Shown here: positions 36,153 to 45,726 of the stretch, one piece after another
Numbering within the stretch: the first letter of the stretch is position 1
How the letters are laid out: the number at the start of each line of letters is the position of its first letter
Origin: QHXW01 sp035280425
Lineage (GTDB): Bacteria; Acidobacteriota; Terriglobia; Bryobacterales; Bryobacteraceae
Assembly (NCBI GenBank): GCA_035280425.1
Contig: DATEFW010000042.1
Coordinates: forward strand, 20,221 to 84,220
DNA: 64,000 nt
Direction of reading: 5' to 3'
Translations under genes and position numbers: made by a program
The notes under the pieces: model-generated
The model's input: the letters and a program-made list of their open reading frames with translations, nothing else
Told to the model about the DNA's origin: nothing
Databases searched by the model: none

Positions 36153-37277
36153 ATGCAAACGAAAACAAGCCGCCGCGATTTGATCACTGCCGGAACCGCA
36201 GGCAGCCTTTTGTTGCTGAAACCACACGTGGTTCGCGGCGCCCAGGCAAATTCCGCGCTTTCTGTCGGGCTGATCGGCTGCGGGCGGCGGGGGACTTATG
36301 TAAGCGGGCTATTCGTGAAAAACGAATACGCCAAAATCGCCGCACTGTGCGATATCTACGACGACCAACTCGCAGCAGCCACGCAGAAATTTTCGGGCGC
36401 AAAGACTTACAAAAATTATCATGATCTGCTGGCCAGTGACGTGGACGCGGTCTACATCGCGACGCCGCCATATCTGCACCCGGAGCATTTCGAGGCCGCG
36501 GTGAAAGCGCGCAAGCACATCTTCATGGAGAAACCGGCGGGAGTCGATCCGGCCGGTTGCCGGCGCGTGGTTGCGGCAGCCAGGCAGGCGGACAAGACCA
36601 AGCGGATTACCATCGATTACCAGCAGCGCTACGGCAAAGATTACCGGCGCGCGTACGAAATCGTGAAATCGGGCGAACTGGGCGGTATCAAGATGGTTCG
36701 CGCGTCCTGGCTGGGCGGCGGGCTGCCGGTGCGCGAAGGCGTTCCGGCTAGCGAAGAACAGATGCGCAACTGGCTGTTTTACCGCGAACGCTCGGGCGAC
36801 ATTATTGTAGAGCAGAACTGTCACAACATCGACGTGGTGAACTGGTTCATGGGAGTGCACCCGGAGCGTGCGTGCGGCTATGGCGGGCGGCAGGTGCGGA
36901 CGAATATCGGCAACATCATGGATAATCTCGCCGCCACGTATCATTTTCCGAGCGGCGTCGTCTTCAGTTACAGCGCCAATCAGTTCTCCACGGGCGGTTT
37001 CAGCGATGTGTCGGAAACCTTTATCTGTGAACGCGGGGCGATCAATACGTCCAGAAAAGGTTACAAGGTCTATCGCAGCAAGGACGCGCCGCCGGAAGAA
37101 GTCGTGACCAAGGGTGACATCACGCAGGATGCCGTCAACGAGTTCGTCGAAGGGGCGCGCACCGGGAAGCTGGAAAACGCCGCCTTCAGCGCCGCCGAGA
37201 GCACGCTAACCGCGATTCTAGCCCGCGAGGCCATCTACAGCGGCAGGGAAATGACCTGGCCGCAACTCGGCAGCTAA
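36153..37277 (+). CDS. Gfo/Idh/MocA family oxidoreductase, Tat-exported
   Basis: 374 residues. The N-terminus carries the classical Tat motif SRRDLITAG followed by a hydrophobic stretch, so it is exported folded. The Rossmann motif VGLIGCGRRGTY, the EKPAG active-site block and DIVEQN-like HNIDVVNWF follow. Family members are NAD(P)-dependent dehydrogenases of sugars, amino sugars and inositols. A GGGAG ribosome-binding site lies five bases before the ATG. It is flanked by an ADOP permease and the 994-residue exported HExxH protein, all in the same orientation. Confidence 0.87.
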   Translation: MQTKTSRRDLITAGTAGSLLLLKPHVVRGAQANSALSVGLIGCGRRGTYVSGLFVKNEYAKIAALCDIYDDQLAAATQKFSGAKTYKNYHDLLASDVDAVYIATPPYLHPEHFEAAVKARKHIFMEKPAGVDPAGCRRVVAAARQADKTKRITIDYQQRYGKDYRRAYEIVKSGELGGIKMVRASWLGGGLPVREGVPASEEQMRNWLFYRERSGDIIVEQNCHNIDVVNWFMGVHPERACGYGGRQVRTNIGNIMDNLAATYHFPSGVVFSYSANQFSTGGFSDVSETFICERGAINTSRKGYKVYRSKDAPPEEVVTKGDITQDAVNEFVEGARTGKLENAAFSAAESTLTAILAREAIYSGREMTWPQLGS

Positions 37278-37325
37278 CCCGGCTAATTCTCTTTTTCTAC
37301 AGAATATTTCTCGCAAGCCGCTACA

Positions 37326-37343
37326 ATAGCCTTTCGCGGCTAT
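37326..37343 (+). other. Short hairpin just before the start codon
   Basis: ATAGCC and GGCTAT can pair around a six-base loop, ending two bases before ATG 37346. There is no ribosome-binding site and no following T-run. It could affect initiation, but may be chance. Confidence 0.25.
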
Positions 37344-37345
37344 TT

Positions 37346-40330
37346 ATGAGACGGCAATTCACTATATTTCTATGCTTTCTTTTATTCCTTGAGGCGGGGG
37401 CGGCCCGCCAAATCCGGGTCATTTGCGGAACGAACCGGGAACATTCTAAGGTGGAACTGTTTCTTCATGGCCAGGCCGAGCTTGCACGGCGAACGGCACG
37501 AACTCAGTCGACCGCAAGGCAGGTTTCGTCGCCACGTTCCGCCTCGCTGGATGTAGGAAACGTGGCGGTTTTGGAAGATTCAGGCGGAGTAGTGGTTCAG
37601 CCCAATCCGTTTAATCTGGACCAGCGGACACTGACGTTCACCCCGGCGTCGGCGCTCGCAGCGAGCTACAAAATTCAGGTGAGCGGGAATTCGTACGACG
37701 CAGGCGCGGCCTCCTCGGGAACGCTGGTCCGCTTAGGTGACGACGAATTCCACCAAACCACACTGGCATTCTCCTTTCCCTTTTTCGGCAAAAGTTACCA
37801 AAACGTCTTTGTGGATTCCGACGGGAACCTCACGTTCACCGAAGGCGACGATGCATCGACGGACCGTTCACTGGGCCGTATGGTGGCCGGACCGCCGCGC
37901 ATTGCGCCGCTGTTTCGGGACCTGGATCCTTCGAAGGCGCTGAAGGGCGTCACGGTATCCTCGAGCGCCTCGCGATTGATTGTGAGCTGGGTGCAGGTGC
38001 CGGAGTATGCGGATTTCGGTGTCGGTCCGCTCCAGACTTTCCAGGTCCGGCTCTATCCCGACGGACGGATTCAGTTCGCTTACTCGGGAATCACGACTTC
38101 GAGCGCCGTGGTGGGCATTTCGCCCGGAGGATTTCAGGGGTCGAGCACGATCGTTTCCTTCACGGCCGGCAGTTCCGCCGCGTTTTCCTCGACGGTTGCA
38201 GAGATTTTCGGCTCAACGACCGAAGTGGATATTCAAACAGCCACGCAGAAATTTTTCGAGACGCACGACGACTCTTACGACTACCTGGCATTCTTTAACG
38301 ATGAAGACATCCAGGCGGGCGCCAGCGCTCTGGCGTGGGAGCAAACGGTTCGAAACAACCGCACGGGTTATGGCGACATTCCGGTGAACGACGCACCGCA
38401 ATACGGCTCGCCCGCGCGGCTTCAATCGGTGCTGAATATGGGACCGCTCAGTCAATATCCGATCGACCCGACTGATCCGGTGACCGTTGGGGGCCGGGAG
38501 GGCTACGACTCTCTGAAGCTCATTGCGCACGAGACCGGACACCTTTTCCTTGCCTATGCCAGCGTGAATGACCCGAACGATCCGATGGCGATGCCGATGT
38601 TGCGGTCGGACCTTGCGCACTGGGGATTCAATTTCAACGCCGAGGCGTCCTTCATGGAAGGCAATCGTATTCTGGATAACGGGCCGAACGCGTCACCACG
38701 CTATAGAACCACGGCGATCGTGGACCAGTACGCTCCGCTCGATCAATACCTGATGGGCTTCCGCTCTGCCGACGAAGTCGCGCCGACATTTCTTGTGACC
38801 GGCAATCCGCGGTCATTTTCCGACCGGTTCCCCTCATTGGGCATAACCTTCAATGGCGACCGGCGGGACATCTCCATTGATGAAATTATCCAGGCGGCCG
38901 GCCGGCGCACTCCGGATTATACCGTCGCCCAGCGCCATTTCAGGATGGGGTTCGTGCTGATCGTGAAGCAGGGAACGACGCCTCCGGCAACGGAGCTGGC
39001 GCAGGTGGAGGGTTTTCGCTCGCAGTTTGAAGCCTATTACGCGCAAGCGAGTGGAAACCGCGGCCACATGGACGCTAAGCTGCGGCGCGCGCTCGCGCTT
39101 TCCGTCTGGCCGGCCGCGGGCGTTTTGGCCGGCGGCTCGATCACGGCGACCGTGTCCGTTCAGAGGCCGATTTCATCGCCGCTATCGATTGCGCTTAGTG
39201 CTCCAGCGGGGAATATCAGTGTGCCGGCATCGGTGACGATTCCAGCCGGACAAGCCAGCGTGAATTTCACGATTAACGGAGCGCGGGCGGGCGTGGAGGA
39301 GCTTTCGGCGACGCCCGCCGATACGAGCTTCGAGACTGTTTACGCGCACGTTCAGGTGCTGGCGCAATCGGCGCTGGTGTTATCGACCGTTTCCGGCGAC
39401 CGGCAAATTGTAAGCGCGTCGGGGACGCTCGCTCAACCGGTGGTGGTGCAGGTCAGCGATCTGAACAATCTTTTCTATCCAGAAGCCAAGGTGCAGGCTA
39501 CGGCCAGCGCGGGCGGAACCGTGACGCCCGACATCGCGAGTGCCGACGCGAACGGTCTGGCGACGTTTCAATGGACGCCCGGCACCGGGGCCAACGCGCA
39601 GTTGCAGGTGTTTCTTCAGGGCTCGGCGCCGGCAAGTGGCGTGACCGTGACGGCGCTGCCGCCAACCAACATTAATGCCGCAGGTGTCGTTAATGCGGCG
39701 TCGTTTGTCACGGGAATGACCCCGGGCGGTCTCGCCACCATTTACGGCACGACGCTCGCGGGCGGCGTTTCCGGTGCGGCCAGCCTTCCGTGGCCGAAGT
39801 CGATCGAAGACGTCAGTGTGCTGGTCAACAATCAGCCGGCGGAACTGCTATACGTAAGCGACAGCCAGATTAATTTCCTGGCGCCCGCCGGCCTCGCGAC
39901 CGGCTCCGCCAAGGTGACGGTGATGACGTCGATCGGGACCTCTTCGACGATTGAAGTGCCGGTCGCCGCCGTTTCGCCCGGAATTTTCTTCGATTCCGGC
40001 ACGAACTTCGGCGCCATTCTGAATGCCGGAACGTCGCAAACGACGCTCAGCAGGTCCGCCAAGCGTGGGCAGTTTATCGAAATCTATTGCACAGGTCTTG
40101 GCGCAGTTCAGCAGAACAGCGCGGGAATGATGGCAACTGTGGGCAGCCCGCAAGTTTCGATTGGAGGAGTGAATGCGCCGGTGAGCTTCAGCGGCCTCGC
40201 GCCCGTGTACAATGGCGGGCTTTATCAGGTAAACGTACAGGTACCACAGAATGCGCCCACGGGCACAACGACGCTGCAGATAACGATGGGCAGCGTACAA
40301 AGCAACATAGTGAAGGTCGGGATTCAGTAA
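37346..40330 (+). CDS. Large exported protein with HExxH motif and TIGR03437 C-terminal domain
   Basis: 994 residues. The signal peptide is FTIFLCFLLFLEAGAA. A long N-terminal region includes a beta-rich domain with FHQTTLAFSFPFFGKSYQN, then the segment IAHETGHLFLAY with an HExxH zinc motif (H395, E396, H399), suggesting a secreted metalloprotease-like domain. Later parts are bacterial Ig-like domains (ISVPASVTIPAGQASVNFTI). The last 220 residues (from about 775) are the TIGR03437 domain seen in many Solibacter exported proteins (INAAGVVNAASFV, ATIYGTTLA). No ribosome-binding site is evident. Protease activity is inferred from the motif alone. Its TAA stop overlaps the ATG of the broken peroxiredoxin gene by one base. 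Confidence 0.8.
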   Translation: MRRQFTIFLCFLLFLEAGAARQIRVICGTNREHSKVELFLHGQAELARRTARTQSTARQVSSPRSASLDVGNVAVLEDSGGVVVQPNPFNLDQRTLTFTPASALAASYKIQVSGNSYDAGAASSGTLVRLGDDEFHQTTLAFSFPFFGKSYQNVFVDSDGNLTFTEGDDASTDRSLGRMVAGPPRIAPLFRDLDPSKALKGVTVSSSASRLIVSWVQVPEYADFGVGPLQTFQVRLYPDGRIQFAYSGITTSSAVVGISPGGFQGSSTIVSFTAGSSAAFSSTVAEIFGSTTEVDIQTATQKFFETHDDSYDYLAFFNDEDIQAGASALAWEQTVRNNRTGYGDIPVNDAPQYGSPARLQSVLNMGPLSQYPIDPTDPVTVGGREGYDSLKLIAHETGHLFLAYASVNDPNDPMAMPMLRSDLAHWGFNFNAEASFMEGNRILDNGPNASPRYRTTAIVDQYAPLDQYLMGFRSADEVAPTFLVTGNPRSFSDRFPSLGITFNGDRRDISIDEIIQAAGRRTPDYTVAQRHFRMGFVLIVKQGTTPPATELAQVEGFRSQFEAYYAQASGNRGHMDAKLRRALALSVWPAAGVLAGGSITATVSVQRPISSPLSIALSAPAGNISVPASVTIPAGQASVNFTINGARAGVEELSATPADTSFETVYAHVQVLAQSALVLSTVSGDRQIVSASGTLAQPVVVQVSDLNNLFYPEAKVQATASAGGTVTPDIASADANGLATFQWTPGTGANAQLQVFLQGSAPASGVTVTALPPTNINAAGVVNAASFVTGMTPGGLATIYGTTLAGGVSGAASLPWPKSIEDVSVLVNNQPAELLYVSDSQINFLAPAGLATGSAKVTVMTSIGTSSTIEVPVAAVSPGIFFDSGTNFGAILNAGTSQTTLSRSAKRGQFIEIYCTGLGAVQQNSAGMMATVGSPQVSIGGVNAPVSFSGLAPVYNGGLYQVNVQVPQNAPTGTTTLQITMGSVQSNIVKVGIQ

Positions 40331-40681
40331 TGTTGGGATGGCTTTTTTCCGATCCGTTGGCGGTGGGCACAAAAGCGCCGGAGTTTGCATTACACCCGCC
40401 AGTTGTGCGAATTTCGCGACCGCTGGGAGCAAGCGAAAATGCGGGACGTCATGGTCTATGGCGTTAACCCGCGGAGCCCCGACAGCGACAAGAAGTTTCG
40501 CAATAAATACAAGTTTCCGTTTCCCTTGCTGGTGGACCACGGGCAATAGACGGGCGAGGCATATCACACCAACGGCCTGCTCCTGAAACGCACAGTTTAC
40601 CTGTTCGGGCCTGATACAACGATCCGTTACGCGAAGCGCGGCAAGCCCGCGCCGGAGGAGGTGCTGGCGGCGGCGAAATAG
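40330..40681 (+). pseudogene. Broken peroxiredoxin (AhpC/TSA, Bcp-like) gene
   Basis: The first frame begins MLGWLFSDPLAVGTKAPEFAL, a peroxiredoxin start. It then jumps to another frame that continues the family as TRQLCEFRDRW, MVYGVNPRSPDSDKKF, FPLLVDHGQ. An in-frame TAG (40547-40549) follows, then YHTNGLLLKRTVYLFG and AKRGKPAPEEVLAAAK to a second TAG at 40679. About 35 residues are missing between the two parts, including the LVFYPxDxTPxC region with the peroxidatic cysteine; the residue that would be this cysteine just before TRQLC is a tyrosine codon. So there is a deletion with frameshift plus a nonsense codon: the gene cannot make an active enzyme. Confidence 0.78.
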
Positions 40682-40683
40682 CG

Positions 40684-41499
40684 CTAGGCCTGTTTGATCC
40701 AGGAGTGCCGGGGATCGTCGCTCCAGGCGCCGTAGGTGCGGCCCTCACCAGCGAGCACCCAGGTGTAATTTATTGTGTATCCCGGGCAGGCCACCACCGG
40801 ATGGTAGCCGCGCGGAATCAAAACCGTATCGCCATGCTCGACGGCGTAGGCGTTATCGAAGCCATCTGGTTCACCGGGCGCGGTGTAAACGCGCATGAAG
40901 CCGAAACCCTGCCTCGGTTCCACCTGAAAATAATAGACCTCTTCCATGGGGACCTCGGAGGGTGGAGCGAAGCGATCGTGCTTATGTGGCGGGCAGCTCG
41001 ACCAGCCGCCGGGCTGATTCACGGTTTCACCGGCGATGAGATGCGCGGCGTCGATATTGTTGGCGATGTGAGTGTACACGGTGCGAGACCAATTGTCTTT
41101 GCCGACGCTGTTGCGGACCGCCTGATCGGCGTGAACCATCTCCGGCGCCAGCCCTGGTTTGCCTTTGGCGGCTGTGGCCGTGATGCGCGCATCGCCGGCG
41201 AGGCTCGTTAGTGTAAGCCGCGAGCCGGCGGGCACGTAAACCATAGGTCCGGGCTGGCGAATGGAAGCGCGCGGCGGGATCTCCTCGGACCAGCGGGCGG
41301 AGGCGCTTTCGATTTCCACACGCACGGGACCGGTGTAGAAATCGAGCGCGAGTTCATCGTCGCCGGTTTCGATCGTGTGGCGCCCAAGCGCGCCGCCGAG
41401 CTGGACGATGGTGAACGAAAGATATTTCAAACCCTCACCGCGCTTGACGATGGGGTAAACGCCTCGCGCGTCACCCGGGGATTTCACGTGCAGCTTCAT
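40684..41499 (-). CDS. iolB: 5-deoxy-glucuronate isomerase (KduI/IolB family)
   Basis: 271 residues, the length of IolB. The cupin metal site is visible in CPPHKHD, with EEVYYFQ and the downstream histidine in RGYHPVVA. The start is MKLHVKSPGDARGVYPIVKRG. IolB isomerises 5-deoxy-glucuronate to 2-deoxy-5-keto-gluconate in myo-inositol catabolism. No other iol genes are in the window, so the rest of the pathway is elsewhere, or the enzyme serves another sugar acid; the exported Gfo/Idh/MocA oxidoreductases could be inositol dehydrogenase relatives. It is convergent with the broken peroxiredoxin gene. Confidence 0.9.
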   Translation of the reverse strand: MKLHVKSPGDARGVYPIVKRGEGLKYLSFTIVQLGGALGRHTIETGDDELALDFYTGPVRVEIESASARWSEEIPPRASIRQPGPMVYVPAGSRLTLTSLAGDARITATAAKGKPGLAPEMVHADQAVRNSVGKDNWSRTVYTHIANNIDAAHLIAGETVNQPGGWSSCPPHKHDRFAPPSEVPMEEVYYFQVEPRQGFGFMRVYTAPGEPDGFDNAYAVEHGDTVLIPRGYHPVVACPGYTINYTWVLAGEGRTYGAWSDDPRHSWIKQA

Positions 41500-41570
41500 C
41501 GGTTCTAAGCTATCACGCTGCTGTGCCTGCGGGGCGCGTCCGCTGCACGCTATGATAGGCGCTGATTACG

Positions 41571-43724
41571 ATGCCACGGCTGGTTGTCCTCCTGCTGTTT
41601 GCAGCGCCCATTCTTGCCGAACCATGGTCCATTGAAAAGCTATTCACTCGGCCGTTTGCGTGGGGCACATCTCCCGCGGCTGTCACCTGGTCAAAACAAG
41701 GCCACACGCTTCTATTTTTGTGGAACAAAGAGGGCAACCGCTTCCGCGATCTTTACGCCTATGATCCCGTAAGCAGAAAGCCCATTCGCTTAACTGACAT
41801 GGAGGCGGTGCGGGACGAGCTGAACCTGACTGAAGCCGAAAAAGATGAGCGGAGGAAGCAGTACCTGATGCCGGCCGAAGGCATCGGAGCGTTTCAGATG
41901 TCGCGCGACGGGAGGCGTGCGACTTTTGCCTATCTCGGCGACATCTACATTGTGCCCACCGATGGCAGCGCGCCGCCCTTCCGGCTGACCAAGACCAAGG
42001 CGGCCGAGTCTGCACCACAGCTTTCACCGGATGCGAGCAAAATTGCATACGAGCGCGACGGGCAGCTATTTGTCGACGATTTGAAAACCGGGCAGCTCTG
42101 GCAGATAACGGATATCGAAGAGAAAACCCAATCGCTCGGAGCGAGCGCCTGGTCGCCGGACGGCAAGAGCTTCTTTTACACCGTGCGTATCGGATCGCCG
42201 CGGCAACTGATGCTGCCCAACTACTCGGGCCGCGTGGTCACGGCACGTCCGTTCACCCGGTCGCTGGCAGGGGACGACGCTCCCGAGAGCCGGATTTACG
42301 TGGTCCCGAGCGAGGGCGGCAAGCCGGTGGCCATAGAAGCGAGTCCGTGGGGCGCGAAATCTTGGGGCGATCCGCCGGAATGGTCGCCCGATTCCCGTTA
42401 CTTGCTGCGGCGCGTGGTAAATCCGGATTTAAAGCGGCAGGAACTGCTGGTGCTCGACGCCTCGACCGGAAAGGCGCGCGTTGTATTCGAACAAGCCGAC
42501 GCGGCGTGGGCCAATTCGATGTCCTTCGGGTGGTCGCCGGATTCGCGAAATCTCTTCTATACCAGCGACCGCGACGGCTGGGAGCATTTGTACCGCGTTT
42601 CAGTGGATGGCGGGAATGCGCAACAGTTGACGCACGGCGAATGGGAAATTCATAGAGATTCGTTTGCGCGCGCCCCCGAGTGGGTGGGCGATTCTATCTA
42701 TTACTCTTCAACCGAGTCCGGCGCCTCCGAGCGCCAGTTTTACCGCATCCGGGCGGATGGTTCAGACAAGCAGCGCCTTTCAGAGCGCGCCGGGATCAAC
42801 ATAGGCGCGGTCTCGGCGGACGGCGGGTACATCGCGGTGCTCGAAGCCGATCTGAACAACCCCTTCGATCTTTACGTTAACGGCGCACGCGTGACCACTT
42901 CACCGCGCGCGGAGTTTTCCAGCTATCGCTGGCCCGAATCACGCTTTGTGAGCTTCCCTTCGCGGAAGGATCACAAGACCGTCGCCGCGAAGATTCTTCT
43001 CCCGCCCGGCTACCGTCCGGAAAATCGAAACCAGAAGCCCTGGCCGGCCGTTTTCTTTATTCACGGCTCGGGCTACGCCACGAGCGTGCTCAAGCAGTGG
43101 GGCAGCTACCAGGAGCTGCGCTACGTTTTCAACTGCTACCTGGCGAACAAAGGCTACGTCGTGATGGATCTCGATTATCGCGGCAGCTCAGGATATGGCC
43201 GCGACTGGCGCACGGGCGTCTACTTGCAGATGGGCGGGCCGGATCTGGAGGACGTCCTGGGCGGCGTGGATTATCTGCGCTCCCTCGGCAATATCGATAT
43301 GCGGCGCATCGGCATCTGGGGCGTCAGCTACGGCGGGTTTATGACCAACATGGCGATGTTTCTCTCGCCCGACACCTTTCGCGCGGGCGCCGGATGGGCT
43401 GCGGTGAACGATTGGGAAAACTACAACGCCTTTTACACCGAACAACGTCTGACCAAGCCGCGCGACAATCCCGAAGCCTACCGGCGCAGCTCACCAATTT
43501 ATTTTTCCGGCCTGCTGAAGCATCCGCTGCTCGTGGTGCACGGCATCGTCGATAATAATGTGATGTTTCAGGACGCCGTCGAGCTGACCGAGAAACTGAT
43601 TCACGAGGGTAAGGACTTTTCTGAAATTTATTATCCGGAAGAAAGCCACGGCTTCGTGCGCGATGAAACGCTGATCGATTCCTTTCGGCGGACTGCCGAG
43701 TGGCTGGACCGGAATCTGCAATGA
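41571..43724 (+). CDS. Exported S9-family prolyl-oligopeptidase/dipeptidyl-peptidase-like serine protease
   Basis: 717 residues. A short signal peptide (LVVLLLFAAPILAEP) precedes a seven-bladed propeller of DPP-IV/WD-like repeats (SPDGKSFFYT, SPDSRYLLR). The C-terminal alpha/beta-hydrolase domain has the nucleophile elbow GVSYGG (S586), the acid in GIVDNN (D661) and the histidine in ESHGF (H693). It cleaves short peptides, presumably in the periplasm, often after proline. A TATGAT lies 15 bp before the ATG. Its stop overlaps thiE as ATGA, linking the peptidase with two amino-acid permeases downstream. Confidence 0.9.
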   Translation: MPRLVVLLLFAAPILAEPWSIEKLFTRPFAWGTSPAAVTWSKQGHTLLFLWNKEGNRFRDLYAYDPVSRKPIRLTDMEAVRDELNLTEAEKDERRKQYLMPAEGIGAFQMSRDGRRATFAYLGDIYIVPTDGSAPPFRLTKTKAAESAPQLSPDASKIAYERDGQLFVDDLKTGQLWQITDIEEKTQSLGASAWSPDGKSFFYTVRIGSPRQLMLPNYSGRVVTARPFTRSLAGDDAPESRIYVVPSEGGKPVAIEASPWGAKSWGDPPEWSPDSRYLLRRVVNPDLKRQELLVLDASTGKARVVFEQADAAWANSMSFGWSPDSRNLFYTSDRDGWEHLYRVSVDGGNAQQLTHGEWEIHRDSFARAPEWVGDSIYYSSTESGASERQFYRIRADGSDKQRLSERAGINIGAVSADGGYIAVLEADLNNPFDLYVNGARVTTSPRAEFSSYRWPESRFVSFPSRKDHKTVAAKILLPPGYRPENRNQKPWPAVFFIHGSGYATSVLKQWGSYQELRYVFNCYLANKGYVVMDLDYRGSSGYGRDWRTGVYLQMGGPDLEDVLGGVDYLRSLGNIDMRRIGIWGVSYGGFMTNMAMFLSPDTFRAGAGWAAVNDWENYNAFYTEQRLTKPRDNPEAYRRSSPIYFSGLLKHPLLVVHGIVDNNVMFQDAVELTEKLIHEGKDFSEIYYPEESHGFVRDETLIDSFRRTAEWLDRNLQ

Positions 43725-44356
43725 AGCTCCCCCGCATTTATCCAATTCTCGACACCGAAGCGCTGAGGTCGAAAGGGTGTGACCCGGAAACCGCCGCTCG
43801 CGCGTGGCTCGATGGCGGAGCGAGCATTCTGCAATACCGACACAAAGCACAGTGGACGCGGTCTGTGTTCGATGAAGCCGGGCGTATTGCTTCACTCTGC
43901 CGCGAGCGCGGCGCAATCTTTGTGGTGAACGATCGCGCCGATATGGCCAAGCTGCTGGATGCGGGAGTTCATGTCGGGCAGGATGACCTGGCACCGGCCG
44001 ACGCGCGGAGCATTTTGGGCGCACAAACATACATCGGCTACTCGACGCACAATCCCGCGCAAATCGACGCGGCGGTTTCGCAACCGGTGGACTATGTGGC
44101 GCTCGGTCCGATTTTTCGAACCGCTTCGAAGCAGAACCCCGATCCGGTTGTCGGTCTGAACCGGTTGAGGGAATGCCGGATGCGTTCGAGGCATCCGCTG
44201 GTCGCGATCGGCGGGATCACGCGCGATACAGCGCAGCCCTTGTTCGCGGCGGGCGCCGATTCGATTGCAGTGATCGGCGACCTGATGCCGGACGAATGCA
44301 CAAGCGCGGCGTTGCGCCGCCGGATGGAAGAATGGCAACAACTGGCGCAGAAGTAA
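43721..44356 (+). CDS. thiE: Thiamine phosphate synthase (ThiE-like)
   Basis: 211 residues from ATG 43721. The TIM-barrel motifs include PRIYPILDTEAL, ILQYRHKAQWTR, FVVNDRADMAKLLDAGVHVGQDDL, STHNPAQIDAA, YVALGPIFRT and VAIGGITRDTA. They match thiamine phosphate pyrophosphorylases. The enzyme joins the pyrimidine and thiazole halves of thiamine in the cytoplasm. It is embedded in a peptidase-permease operon: its start overlaps the peptidase stop and the next permease starts 25 bp before its end. No other thi gene and no TPP riboswitch is seen in the window. A TenI-like variant is possible. Confidence 0.87.
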   Translation: MKLPRIYPILDTEALRSKGCDPETAARAWLDGGASILQYRHKAQWTRSVFDEAGRIASLCRERGAIFVVNDRADMAKLLDAGVHVGQDDLAPADARSILGAQTYIGYSTHNPAQIDAAVSQPVDYVALGPIFRTASKQNPDPVVGLNRLRECRMRSRHPLVAIGGITRDTAQPLFAAGADSIAVIGDLMPDECTSAALRRRMEEWQQLAQK

Positions 44357-45726
44357 ACACTGGACTGGTCAAAGGGCTCGGTGCGATGGATGCCACCACG
44401 CTGGTGGTAGGCTCCATGATCGGCTCGGGGATTTTCATTGTCTCGGCAGACATTGGCCGGCAGGTGAATTCGCCCGCGCTGCTGCTGATGACCTGGATCG
44501 CGACGGCCGTCCTCACTTTGATTGCGGCCATCTCCTACGGCGAACTGGCGGCCATGATGCCGCATGCGGGCGGCCAGTACATTTATTTGCGCGAATCTTT
44601 CGGCCCGATGGCCGGTTTTCTCTATGGCTGGACGTTGTTCCTGGTGATTCAGACGGGCACGATCGCGGCGGTCGCGGTGGCTTTCGCGAAATTCCTAGGA
44701 GTATTCGCGCCCGCGATATCCGGCAGCCATTATTTGATCGGATCCGGCCGTTTCGGGTTATCCACGCAGCAGTTGATCGCCATTATCGTTGTCATCGCCT
44801 TGACGGCGATCAATGCCCGCGGCATCCGCACCGGCGCGATGGTCCAGAACGTCTTCACGTTCGCCAAAACGGCGGCGCTTTTAGCATTAATCGTCCTTGG
44901 TTTTATAGGCCGGAATCTGGACGCGGTGGCTGCGAACTTCACCGGCTTCTGGCGCAACGCGCACTGGGACTTCCATACGATTCGCTTGGTGGGTGTCGCG
45001 ATGGTGGGCTCGCTGTTCTCCTCAGACGCCTGGAACAACGTCACGTTCACCGGCGCGGAGGTGCGCAACCCGCGACGCAATCTGCCGCTCGCGCTCGGAC
45101 TGGGCGTGACCATCGTCTCGGTGCTTTATGTCGCGTGTAATTTTACGTATCTCAACCTGCTGCCGCTTCACGCCATCCAGACCGCGGCGGAAGACCGCGT
45201 CGCTACGGCGGCGGCCGCTGTGACGCTCGGGCCGATAGCCGTCGAGGCAATGGCCATCGCGATCATGATTTCGACGTTTGGCTGCGCCAACGGCCTGATT
45301 CTCGCCGGCGCGCGCGTTTATTACGCCATGGCGCTCGACGGCCTGTTTTTCCGCAAGGTGGCGAATCTCAGCCCGCGCACGCACGCGCCCGTTTTTTCGC
45401 TGGTCATCCAAGGGGTGTGGACGGCGCTGCTGACGCTCAGCGGAAGTTACAGCGATCTGCTCGACTATGTTATCTTTGCTGTTCTGCTTTTCTATATCCT
45501 GACGATTGCGGCAATCTTCAGGCTGCGCCGCACGCGGCCAAACGCCGAGCGACCTTATCGTGCGCTCGGATATCCGGTGCTTCCAGCGGTATACATTGCG
45601 GCGGCAGGGCTGATTGAAATTCTGTTGTTGCTGTACAAGCCGAACTATACCTGGCCGGGGCTGATCATCGTGCTGCTGGGCGTCCCAGTGTATTTTATTT
45701 GGCACAGGAAAGAGGTGAAGGCGTGA
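44332..45726 (+). CDS. APC-superfamily amino-acid permease
   Basis: 464 residues from ATG 44332, inside the end of thiE (25-bp overlap). Twelve hydrophobic segments are seen. The first helix has TLVVGSMIGSGIFIVSADIG, the conserved unwound G-S/A-G motif of amino-acid permeases. Cytosolic NPRRNLPLALGLG and GCANGLILAGARVYYAMALDG are typical of LAT/APC members. It imports amino acids with ion coupling. The stop overlaps the next permease as GTGA. With the upstream S9 peptidase, it probably takes up peptide products. Confidence 0.87.
   Translation: MATTGAEVNTGLVKGLGAMDATTLVVGSMIGSGIFIVSADIGRQVNSPALLLMTWIATAVLTLIAAISYGELAAMMPHAGGQYIYLRESFGPMAGFLYGWTLFLVIQTGTIAAVAVAFAKFLGVFAPAISGSHYLIGSGRFGLSTQQLIAIIVVIALTAINARGIRTGAMVQNVFTFAKTAALLALIVLGFIGRNLDAVAANFTGFWRNAHWDFHTIRLVGVAMVGSLFSSDAWNNVTFTGAEVRNPRRNLPLALGLGVTIVSVLYVACNFTYLNLLPLHAIQTAAEDRVATAAAAVTLGPIAVEAMAIAIMISTFGCANGLILAGARVYYAMALDGLFFRKVANLSPRTHAPVFSLVIQGVWTALLTLSGSYSDLLDYVIFAVLLFYILTIAAIFRLRRTRPNAERPYRALGYPVLPAVYIAAAGLIEILLLLYKPNYTWPGLIIVLLGVPVYFIWHRKEVKA

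Noticed and set aside
43600..43720. Possible TPP riboswitch before thiE
   Set aside because: The region is the coding end of the peptidase gene and thiE overlaps its stop.
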